Positions 27,098-34,575 of a DNA stretch of 64,000 nucleotides are shown in pieces. The position numbers and the translations under genes are program-made. The stretch's first letter is position 1. Each line of letters opens with the position of its first letter. The stretch lies in the NCBI GenBank assembly GCA_964430245.1, contig CAYSEW010000005.1:67198-131197 (forward strand), written 5' to 3'. The notes beneath the pieces were generated by a model, which saw only the letters and a list, made by a program, of their open reading frames with translations, was not told the origin of the DNA and did not search any database. This DNA comes from CAYSEW01 sp964430245. Lineage in GTDB: Bacteria > Bacteroidota > Bacteroidia > Flavobacteriales_D > Parvicellaceae.

Positions 27098-28507
27098 TTA
27101 AAAAGCTTCATAGCAACCAAGGTCATTGCCGTTGGTTCTAGTGTTTCCGTCTATGTCAATAATAATATTAGATAAAGCGCCTTTATCTACTGAAAATGAA
27201 GATATTGGTATGTTGAATATCCATTCATTTGGTTGAAGAAATTCGGGGTCGTCATTTAAAAAACAATTAGTAAAAAAGTCAGGATTGTTAATAGGATCTT
27301 CAGATTTTATTAATGTATTAGTGAAATGAACATTAGGTGCCTCACTAGTAATGCTTCTGCCAAGGGTGTCCATTATAAATTCATTGTCATTAGAGCCATA
27401 TACAATACAATTATGAAATTCAGCATTAATGAAAGGCCTGTATTGAAACCCAGCATTCGACTCATAGAAATCTTTAAACACAAATAATGATGAATTTCTT
27501 TGTCCTTGAAAATAATTTCCAAATGTACAATGCTGAAATTTCACATCACCACCAATACTTACAAAGGCAGAATACTGACCAGAATTTCCAAAAAGACAGT
27601 TAACGGCTGATAGATTAGCTCCTTGTGTTAAGATGCCTGCAAATAGTGAATTATGCACCTTTACATTACTTAATTTAATTTTATTATTAAATGCAGCTGT
27701 GTCAATTTGTATACCAATAGTTGCATTTTTAATTTCTGCATACTCAATTTTGCTATTTAGAGGTTCATAAAAGTAAATTCCCCTCCATTGTCCTGCTGTA
27801 CTATCAGCGTCATAAAGCAAATAATCTTCCATTCTGTCCTGTTTAAAAATAACAGGTGACCCAAGTGTGCCATTCACTAAAAGAGAACTCTTATAAACAA
27901 TTAGAGTAGCATTTGCATGACCATGTACAGTAGTCCCAGCTGGTATAGTTAAGGAATTGGCGGAATCTACAGCACAATAATTATAGATTACATGTGGTTT
28001 GTCATTGTTCCAGGTTTCATTTTGAGTAATGATTTCATTTACATGAAAATAAGCATCCTGTCCCCATGCATTAAGTACTACCTTTTGAAGGTTGTTATTT
28101 GTTAGGAAAATAATAGAATCCTCCACGATCAGAGGGTTATTAGTGTTATTAGGATCTATTGTGACCTCAACAAAAATAAAAATACTATCATTTTCTTCTA
28201 TTTCTATATTTTCGAATAAAACCCCAGCATCACCATTTACATTGATCCTAAATGGAGAATTAGTGCCCTGCGCTAAGTGAATAGATGAAATATTGATCTT
28301 GCCATTATTTGAGTTATAAACTTTAAAATATTTAGTAGTAGAACCTATTGTTGTAAAGAGTGTGTCAAATAGAATTGTATCTGATGAGAAGCTTAATGTA
28401 ACATTTGAATGAGTTAAGATCTCTTGTTTTCTGCATTGACTTGTAAATGCTATTAAGAAACAGAATAAAAAGTAGATAATTATATTTCGAACTTTATAGA
28501 TATTCAT
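27098..28507 (-). CDS. Exported right-handed beta-helix protein
   Basis: A 469-residue protein with an N-terminal hydrophobic leader (YFLFCFLIAFTSQC; the Cys may be lipidated although Gln precedes it). The first 130 residues have an Ig-like beta pattern (FDTLFTTIGSTTKYFKVYN). Then come repeated short strands typical of parallel beta-helix proteins (IPAGTTVHGHANATLIVYKSSLLVNGTLG, IEYAEIKNATIGIQI, LSNVKVHNSLFAGILTQG, AVNCLFGNSGQY). The end matches the choice-of-anchor type found in such proteins (DIDGNTRTNGNDLGCYEAF). No pectate-lyase catalytic residues are recognised. The function is unknown; it is probably a surface structural or carbohydrate-binding protein. It heads a two-gene unit with DAHP synthase, perhaps by chance. 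Confidence 0.72.
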   Translation of the reverse strand: MNIYKVRNIIIYFLFCFLIAFTSQCRKQEILTHSNVTLSFSSDTILFDTLFTTIGSTTKYFKVYNSNNGKINISSIHLAQGTNSPFRINVNGDAGVLFENIEIEENDSIFIFVEVTIDPNNTNNPLIVEDSIIFLTNNNLQKVVLNAWGQDAYFHVNEIITQNETWNNDKPHVIYNYCAVDSANSLTIPAGTTVHGHANATLIVYKSSLLVNGTLGSPVIFKQDRMEDYLLYDADSTAGQWRGIYFYEPLNSKIEYAEIKNATIGIQIDTAAFNNKIKLSNVKVHNSLFAGILTQGANLSAVNCLFGNSGQYSAFVSIGGDVKFQHCTFGNYFQGQRNSSLFVFKDFYESNAGFQYRPFINAEFHNCIVYGSNDNEFIMDTLGRSITSEAPNVHFTNTLIKSEDPINNPDFFTNCFLNDDPEFLQPNEWIFNIPISSFSVDKGALSNIIIDIDGNTRTNGNDLGCYEAF

Positions 28508-28581
28508 TTATTTAAACTATTTGCAAGTTTATTAACTTATCCTTATTAAAAATATTTTATTTGATTATTTTATTTTAACTA

Positions 28582-28612
28582 TTGATTAATAAAAAAAGAA
28601 ATCCTAAATTTG
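28582..28612 (+). promoter_or_regulatory. Promoter of rpmE2
   Basis: TTG (28582-28584), a 20 bp spacer and TAAATTTG (28605-28612) give the Bacteroidota sigma-A pattern, ending 25 bp before the L31 start codon. Confidence 0.6.
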
Positions 28613-28637
28613 CAAACTTTAAAGAAAAGACGAAAAA

Positions 28638-28895
28638 ATGAAGAATGATATACATCCAGGGAATTATAGACTTGTTGTTTTTAAGGACATGTCGAATGAT
28701 TATGCTTTTTTGAGTAGAAGTTGTGCTGCTTCAAAAGACACTATAAAATGGGAAGATGGTAACGATTACCCATTGATTAAATTAGAGATTTCACATAAAT
28801 CTCATCCTTTTTTCACTGGAAAAATGCAATTAGTAGATACCGCTGGTAGAATTGATAAATTCAAGAACCGTTATTCTGCTCATAAAAAGAAATAA
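28638..28895 (+). CDS. rpmE2: 50S ribosomal protein L31, type B
   Basis: An 85-residue L31 of the type B (zinc-free) class: MKNDIHPGNYRLVVFKDMS, FLSRSC, WEDGNDYPLIKLEISHKSHPFFTGK and GRIDKFKNRY. The zinc CxxC motif of type A proteins is missing. The motif order and length fit the family with no gaps. It is a monocistronic gene with its own promoter (28582-28612) and a strong terminator 26 bp past the stop. Confidence 0.96.
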   Translation: MKNDIHPGNYRLVVFKDMSNDYAFLSRSCAASKDTIKWEDGNDYPLIKLEISHKSHPFFTGKMQLVDTAGRIDKFKNRYSAHKKK

Positions 28896-28920
28896 TTAAG
28901 ATTAATTAAATTTATCTTTT

Positions 28921-28950
28921 AAAACCCTCGACATTGTTCGGGGGTTTTTT
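28921..28950 (+). terminator. Rho-independent terminator of rpmE2
   Basis: An 11-bp stem with one G-U pair (AAAACCCTCGA, loop CATTGT, TCGGGGGTTTT) ends in six T residues. It lies 26 bp after the L31 stop. Its loop contains the TTG of the next gene's promoter. Confidence 0.85.
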
Positions 28951-28971
28951 ATGGTTACATTTGAAATGTAA
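28934..28971 (+). promoter_or_regulatory. Promoter of the GlmU-like gene with an overlapping 17-bp palindrome
   Basis: TTG (28934-28936), 19 bp spacer and TACATTTG (28956-28963) match the sigma-A pattern. The -7 box sits inside a perfect 17-bp palindrome, TTACATTTGAAATGTAA (28955-28971), which ends 12 bp before the start codon. A repressor bound there would cover the -7 element and the transcription start. Confidence 0.5.
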
Positions 28972-28983
28972 GATTGAAAGAAC

Positions 28984-30171
28984 ATGGAAGATATTATTTT
29001 ATTTGATGGCCAATTACACCAGGGTCTTTTACCTTTAACATTTACACGCCCTGTTTCTTATATAAGAGTAGGTATTTTTAGTATTAAGGAAAAATGGGAA
29101 AAACATTTAGGAACTTCTGTTGGCGTAAGAAGTAAGGATTATTTATCAAATAAATATAATTCCATTGAGACAGAGATGAGATTGGGTATCTCTGCGGGTT
29201 TATTACCAGATTCAGAATTGACTTTAGCTTTACAGAGCTTAGAAGATCAAAGTATTTTGATGAAAGATAATAAGGTGCTAGCAATAACTCCTATACCAGC
29301 TAATGATAAAGAATTAGAAGAAAAATTAAATCAATATCAGGTCATTAATTACGAAGCTGATATTAATATTATCGAAAGACCTCATGATATTTTTATCTTA
29401 AATGGAATAGAGATCGAAAAAGATTTTGAATTAATTAAAGATGAAACCAATTCAATTAATCCTGATTCATCAAATACAATTTTTGGAGATCAATTAATCA
29501 TTGAAGAAGGGGCTAAAGTGAGAGCCAGTATTATTAATTCCGAAGATGGACCAGTTTATATTGGAAAAAATGCTGAGGTCATGGAAGGATCTATGATAAA
29601 GGGACCTTTTGCTTTATTAGATCATGGAGTAATAAAGATGGGTTCAAAAATATATGGCTCAACTACATTTGGACCTTATTGCAAAGTTGGAGGAGAGGTG
29701 AATAATTCTGTGATCTTAGGATATTCTAATAAAGCACATGATGGGTATTTAGGCAATAGTATAATAGGAGAGTGGTGCAATTTAGGAGCAGATACTAATA
29801 CTTCGAACCTGAAAAATAATTATGGAAATGTTAAGGTCTGGAGCTACAAAGAGAATGATGTAATTGATACTGGAACTCAATATTGTGGACTTACTATGGG
29901 AGATCATTCTAAATGTAGTATTAATACTATGTTTAATACAGGAACAGTAGTAGGAGTATTTGCTAATGTTTTTGATGCTGGATTCCCTCCTAAACATATA
30001 CCTTCATTTTCGTGGGGAGGTAAAAATGGAATGACAACTTATAAAATTGAAAAAGCAATTGAATTAGCTGAACTGGTGATGTATAGAAGAGATGTGGAAT
30101 TAAGTGAAGAAGACAAAGAGTTGTTAAAATTATTACACAATTTAACTGACACACATCGAAATTTTGATTAA
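28984..30171 (+). CDS. GlmU-like bifunctional sugar nucleotidyltransferase / acetyltransferase family protein
   Basis: A 395-residue protein of the Bacteroidota GlmU-like family (nearest model TIGR03991). The N-terminus (MEDIILFDGQLHQGLLPLTFTRPVSYIRVGIFSI) is the GlmU_N type and lacks the classic LAAGxGTRM pyrophosphorylase signature. The C-terminal 220 residues show left-handed beta-helix hexapeptides (IEEGAKVRASIIN, VYIGKNAEVMEGSMI, IKMGSKIYGSTTFGPYCKVGG) and the acetyltransferase-like IIGEWCNLGADTNTSNLKNNYG and CGLTMGDHSKCSINTMFNTG. The expected role is synthesis of UDP-GlcNAc or a related sugar for cell-wall and surface polymers. Proof that both activities are present is lacking. It follows the rpmE2 terminator with its own promoter. 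Confidence 0.82.
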   Translation: MEDIILFDGQLHQGLLPLTFTRPVSYIRVGIFSIKEKWEKHLGTSVGVRSKDYLSNKYNSIETEMRLGISAGLLPDSELTLALQSLEDQSILMKDNKVLAITPIPANDKELEEKLNQYQVINYEADINIIERPHDIFILNGIEIEKDFELIKDETNSINPDSSNTIFGDQLIIEEGAKVRASIINSEDGPVYIGKNAEVMEGSMIKGPFALLDHGVIKMGSKIYGSTTFGPYCKVGGEVNNSVILGYSNKAHDGYLGNSIIGEWCNLGADTNTSNLKNNYGNVKVWSYKENDVIDTGTQYCGLTMGDHSKCSINTMFNTGTVVGVFANVFDAGFPPKHIPSFSWGGKNGMTTYKIEKAIELAELVMYRRDVELSEEDKELLKLLHNLTDTHRNFD

Positions 30172-30184
30172 TAATATATAGCTG

Positions 30185-30221
30185 TAAGTATTGTTTGGCA
30201 TATACCTTGCCGTAATACTTA
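30185..30221 (+). other. Inverted repeat after the GlmU-like gene
   Basis: TAAGTATT (30185-30192) pairs perfectly with AATACTTA (30214-30221). The loop contains an inner GGC/GCC pairing (GGCATATACCTTGCC). It begins 14 bp past the stop and has no T run straight after it, so it may be an imperfect terminator or an RNA element in the lon leader. Confidence 0.35.
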
Positions 30222-30326
30222 TGGAAATGATGGTAATTTTATATAAGATCATTGAATTTCAGAGTATTACATTGTAATTATAGTAAAATACAGAAATTTA
30301 TTTCCTTAGGTTTTTAATTAAATAAG

Positions 30327-30339
30327 TGTCAATTTGACA
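30327..30339. promoter_or_regulatory. 13-bp palindrome upstream of lon
   Basis: TGTCAA-T-TTGACA is a perfect odd-centred palindrome located 13 bp before the lon ATG. It contains a near match to a -7 box (TCAATTTG). This is the right place for a stress repressor such as an HrcA- or HspR-like protein, but no such match is claimed. Confidence 0.4.
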
Positions 30340-30352
30340 AAATAAGATACAA

Positions 30353-32773
30353 ATGAGTGACTTTTTTTCAGCATCTGAATGGTTAGATCTTTCTGATGTC
30401 ATAGATCAGGAAACTGAGTTTATTCCATTAATTTCTTCAGAAGAAGAAGATAGAATGAATACAGAGAAGGTTCCTGAAAAGCTTCCGATTTTACCTTTAA
30501 GAAACAATGTGTTGTTCCCGGGTGTTGTAATTCCCATTACGGTTGGTAGAGATAAAAGTATTAAGTTAATCCAGGATGCTTATAAGGGAAATAAGATCAT
30601 AGGTGTAGTTTCTCAGAAAGATTCTTCTATAGAAGAGCCAACCTATGAAGATCTTTTTTCAGTTGGAACTGTCGCGCAGATCATAAGATTACTTAAAATG
30701 CCAGATGGTAGTAATACAGTAATCATTCAAGGTAAGAAAAGAATGAAGCTATTAGATATGCTTCAACCTGAACCTTATATTATTGCAAGGATAGATCCAT
30801 TTAAAGAAGTTAGAATTAAAAAATTCAATAAAGAATCATTGGCATTATTCGATTCATTAAAGGATATGGCCTTAAATATCATTAAGCAATCCCCAAATAT
30901 TCCTTCAGAAGCATCATTTGCTATTAAAAACATTGAAAGCCCCACATTTTTGGTGAATTTTATATCATCACATATGCAGGCTGAGGTGAAAGAAAAGCAA
31001 GAAATGCTTGAAGAACCTGAGGTGATTAAGAGAGCTAATCTTTTATTAAAGCATTTAAATAAAGAGTTACAGATCCTTCAGCTTAAAAATGATATTCAAT
31101 CGAGGGTTCGAGTAGATATAGATCAGCAACAAAAAGAATATTTTCTCCATCAACAGATGAAAGAAATTCAAAATCAACTTGGTGAAAACCCTGTTCAGCA
31201 AGAGATCAGTGAATTAAGAATAAATTCAAAGTCAAAAAAGTGGAGTAAGCAAGTAGAAAAGGTATTTAATAAAGAAGTTGATAAGCTTGAAAGAATGAAC
31301 CCTTCTGGTGCTGAATATGGTGTGCAATTAAATTATTGCCAACTTATTTTAGATCTTCCTTGGAATGAGTATTCAAAGGATAAGTTCAATTTAAAACGTG
31401 CTCAGAAGATTTTAGACAGGGATCATTTTGGGTTGGAGAAAGTGAAAGAACGAATTATTGAATATTTAGCTGTACTTAAGTTAAAGGGCGATATGAAGTC
31501 TCCCATATTATGTTTATATGGACCTCCTGGAGTAGGTAAAACTTCATTAGGCAAATCTATTGCAGAATCTATTGGTAGAAAGTACATTAGAATGTCTTTA
31601 GGTGGCATTCATGATGAAGCTGAGATTAGAGGTCATCGTAAAACTTATATTGGTGCTATGCCTGGCAGGATTATTTCTAGTATAAAAAAAGCTAAAAAGT
31701 CAAACCCTGTTTTTGTTTTGGATGAGATTGATAAAATAGGAAGATCCAATCATGGAGACCCTTCTTCAGCTCTTTTGGAAGTATTAGATCCTGAGCAAAA
31801 TGATTCTTTTCAAGATAATTATGTAGACATTGAATATGACCTTTCTAAAGTCTTATTTATTGCTACTGCTAATGAGTTGTCAACAATACAACCAGCATTA
31901 AGGGATAGAATGGAAATCATTCAAATCAATGGTTATACTATTGAAGAGAAACTAGAGATAGCTAAAAGACATTTAATTCCTAAACAAATTAAGGAGTTAG
32001 GACTTACATCAAAACAAATCAGTTTTTCCAAGTCAGTGATTGAAAAAATTATTACTTCTTATACTAATGAAAGTGGGGTAAGGGGATTGGAAAAATTAAT
32101 TGCAAAGGTGATAAGAAATAGAGCTAAGGAAATTGCATTCGAAGAAAAATATAATGTAGTTGTTAAGGTTACTGAATTACAGAAAATATTAGGACCTTCT
32201 TTTGATATAAATAAATATAAAAATAATGATGTCCCTGGAGTGGTGACTGGTTTGGCTTGGACAAGAACAGGTGGTGATATTTTATTTATTGAATCTTCTT
32301 TAACTAAAGGAAAAGGCAAATTAACTTTAACAGGTAACTTAGGTGATGTGATGAAAGAATCTGCTATTATAGCTTTAGAATACCTTAAGTCACACAATGG
32401 TCTTATTGGAATTAGTCAGGATGACATAGATAAATTCAATGTGCATGTCCATGTTCCTGAAGGGGCAACTCCTAAAGATGGACCTTCAGCTGGTGTTGCT
32501 ATGATTACTTCATTAGCTTCTTCACTGACCAATAGAAAAGTTAAAAAATTCCTAGCAATGACTGGGGAAATCACATTAAGAGGTGATGTGTTACCTGTTG
32601 GTGGTATTAAAGAAAAAATCTTAGCAGCAAAACGTGCTGGCATTAAAGAGGTGATGCTTCCAGTTCCTAATAAAAAGGATGTAGATGATATTAAGCCTGA
32701 TTATTTAAATGGACTTCAATTTCATTTTGTACGTAATATAAAAGAGGTATTGGATATTGCTTTACTGAAGTAA
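30353..32773 (+). CDS. lon: ATP-dependent protease Lon
   Basis: An 806-residue LonA protease that degrades misfolded and regulatory proteins. The N-terminal LON substrate domain (LPILPLRNNVLFPGVVIPITVG, residues 40-250) is followed by a coiled region, the AAA+ module with Walker A GPPGVGKTSLGK and Walker B FVLDEIDKIG plus sensor RDRMEII, and the C-terminal protease domain. The catalytic dyad is Ser712 in DGPSAGVAM and Lys755 in GGIKEKILAA, 43 residues apart as in E. coli. A 181 bp upstream region holds a hairpin and a 13-bp palindrome that may give stress control. The stop lies 1 bp from the convergent epimerase gene. Confidence 0.97.
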   Translation: MSDFFSASEWLDLSDVIDQETEFIPLISSEEEDRMNTEKVPEKLPILPLRNNVLFPGVVIPITVGRDKSIKLIQDAYKGNKIIGVVSQKDSSIEEPTYEDLFSVGTVAQIIRLLKMPDGSNTVIIQGKKRMKLLDMLQPEPYIIARIDPFKEVRIKKFNKESLALFDSLKDMALNIIKQSPNIPSEASFAIKNIESPTFLVNFISSHMQAEVKEKQEMLEEPEVIKRANLLLKHLNKELQILQLKNDIQSRVRVDIDQQQKEYFLHQQMKEIQNQLGENPVQQEISELRINSKSKKWSKQVEKVFNKEVDKLERMNPSGAEYGVQLNYCQLILDLPWNEYSKDKFNLKRAQKILDRDHFGLEKVKERIIEYLAVLKLKGDMKSPILCLYGPPGVGKTSLGKSIAESIGRKYIRMSLGGIHDEAEIRGHRKTYIGAMPGRIISSIKKAKKSNPVFVLDEIDKIGRSNHGDPSSALLEVLDPEQNDSFQDNYVDIEYDLSKVLFIATANELSTIQPALRDRMEIIQINGYTIEEKLEIAKRHLIPKQIKELGLTSKQISFSKSVIEKIITSYTNESGVRGLEKLIAKVIRNRAKEIAFEEKYNVVVKVTELQKILGPSFDINKYKNNDVPGVVTGLAWTRTGGDILFIESSLTKGKGKLTLTGNLGDVMKESAIIALEYLKSHNGLIGISQDDIDKFNVHVHVPEGATPKDGPSAGVAMITSLASSLTNRKVKKFLAMTGEITLRGDVLPVGGIKEKILAAKRAGIKEVMLPVPNKKDVDDIKPDYLNGLQFHFVRNIKEVLDIALLK

Positions 32774-32774
32774 G

Positions 32775-34370
32775 TTATTCTAGTTTAGTAAATTCAATTC
32801 CCCCTATAGTTGAATGTATTTGAGTTGGTTGATAGACCACCATGAATTCATGAAATTTATTGTCGTTATTTATTTCAAATATCCCTTTATCTCCTTTAAT
32901 ACAATTTGTAGTTATCCATTTTTTTTGCTTTTTAGCATTTTCATTTTTAGCTGATTTATAGAAAATGGTAATATCTTCTAAATTAGCTATATTGTTTATC
33001 ACGTATTCATATTTGCCTTTTACTAAAGTTTCATTTGTTTTGTAATAGTAAAATAAAGGCATTTCATATTTTTTGATTTCACTTAAAGTGATATCAATAA
33101 GCTTAAAAGATGAACGATGTTTTAATTTAATATGTAGGTCTTTAATTTTTTCTGATTCTTTTAATTTAATATAAAGGTTATTCTTATGGATAGGGGCGTT
33201 TATTTTTTCCAATTTCCCCTTTTTATTTTTAAGGAATAAATTTTTTAATTCGATGTCATTTTCACTCTTTAAAATGATGTAATTAATACTTTTAGAAGTA
33301 TCTGATGATAATTTAAAGATTGATTTTCTTTTTTGATTTTTGATTTTTTTAAGAATAGATTGCTGATTTAAACTATCACACCAATAGCCTAGTGTATCAA
33401 TATTATATTTAACTGAGTAGGTGTTAGTGGTTTCGGAGTAGGCTGTTTTTTTTGCATGATAATAACTTTTTAGCTTTAAATCAGTTCTTTTCGTTTTCAT
33501 TGGTTTTCCTTCTGTGTAAGATGACCAGATTTTCATTTGATCAAGAAAGATTGAATCTTGATATATTTCAAAAAGGTGTTTCATTTCCATGATCTCATAC
33601 CTTAAATACAATACTGTACACCTACTGTTCTTTTTTCTATTGTAATTACTCCAGTTATTCATGTCATATTTACTTAAGCAAAGTTTTAAAGATTCATAGC
33701 ATTCATCATGAATTCTTTTTGCTAGAGTATCCTTAGTGAAGTGATCAGTATATTCTTTAAGCCCTATTAATCCGTTAATAAATCCATTTAAAACTTGAGG
33801 AGATTTTTTCGAATTTGGATATTCTTCTATCCATGTGTAGCCTTCAGAAGTTTTGCCTATCGAACCATTTTTATCTACTGGAGAAATCATTTGATAGGCG
33901 ATTTTTTCTATAATGGAATCAATCTCTGTGTCATTGGTTAATGCTCTATATCTTAAAAGTAAAGAGAGTGCAGATCCTTGAGTCATTCCAGAATACCATG
34001 GAGGGGTTAGGTCTGCATGTTTATAATTATATGGCAGACCAATTCCTTTTCCATCTACACTTAAATCAATTTTAGATGTATCTTTAAAATAGCTGATTTG
34101 ATCAAGTAATTTATAATAATATGATGAGTCTTTTGTTTTTAAGAATTCATTGTGATTTAATAGTCCATAATGTACAATACCTAATGGATGATATTGCTTG
34201 TTGTTTTTAATTACCCCATTTTTATCAAAGCTTCTTTTGCCATTTTTCAACCATTTACTTATTTCAATTCTATCGACAAAGCATGTGTAGTGATTGAGCT
34301 GTTGAGCAAATAAATTATTTAATAAAAAAATCAAATAGATTATTAGGTATATTTTGCTTAGTAAATTCAT
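32775..34370 (-). CDS. Exported D-glucuronyl C5-epimerase-like protein
   Basis: A 531-residue exported protein related to the C-terminal domain of D-glucuronyl C5-epimerase, which turns glucuronate into iduronate in heparan sulfate-type chains. A signal peptide (LLNNLFAQ) starts from the ATG at 34370; a TTG three codons upstream is less likely. Conserved landmarks are YHPLGIVHYGLLNH, the DLTPPWYSGMTQGSALSLLLR stretch, and GYTWIEEYPNSKKSPQVLNGFINGL near residue 180, the family signature with aromatic and Glu residues. The last 190 residues are an extra beta-rich region not needed for the epimerase fold. Its substrate is unknown; bacterial members are rarely studied. The gene stands alone and ends next to lon. 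Confidence 0.75.
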   Translation of the reverse strand: MNLLSKIYLIIYLIFLLNNLFAQQLNHYTCFVDRIEISKWLKNGKRSFDKNGVIKNNKQYHPLGIVHYGLLNHNEFLKTKDSSYYYKLLDQISYFKDTSKIDLSVDGKGIGLPYNYKHADLTPPWYSGMTQGSALSLLLRYRALTNDTEIDSIIEKIAYQMISPVDKNGSIGKTSEGYTWIEEYPNSKKSPQVLNGFINGLIGLKEYTDHFTKDTLAKRIHDECYESLKLCLSKYDMNNWSNYNRKKNSRCTVLYLRYEIMEMKHLFEIYQDSIFLDQMKIWSSYTEGKPMKTKRTDLKLKSYYHAKKTAYSETTNTYSVKYNIDTLGYWCDSLNQQSILKKIKNQKRKSIFKLSSDTSKSINYIILKSENDIELKNLFLKNKKGKLEKINAPIHKNNLYIKLKESEKIKDLHIKLKHRSSFKLIDITLSEIKKYEMPLFYYYKTNETLVKGKYEYVINNIANLEDITIFYKSAKNENAKKQKKWITTNCIKGDKGIFEINNDNKFHEFMVVYQPTQIHSTIGGIEFTKLE

Positions 34371-34374
34371 TAAA

Positions 34375-34394
34375 TACAATGTTGTAATTTACAA
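34375..34394. promoter_or_regulatory. Overlapping TACAA/TTGTA half-sites upstream of the epimerase gene
   Basis: Two palindromes share an arm: TACAA-TG-TTGTA (34375-34386) and TTGTAA-T-TTACAA (34382-34394). They sit 5 bp upstream of the minus-strand start codon. This could be an operator for a dimeric repressor, but the motif is AT-rich. Confidence 0.3.
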
Positions 34395-34575
34395 TTTTCT
34401 ATTGTTATAAATAGATGGTTTAATTTTAAAAAAAATGAAATTACTTAGAATTCATGTAATTGATGATTTTAATGTTTATAAAATTCATAATAAGTTGTTA
34501 ATAAGTCCTCAAGAGAATGTCTGTTATCTCTTGCCTAATTGTCTATTTTTACGATGAATAATCCCAGCAACTTAT

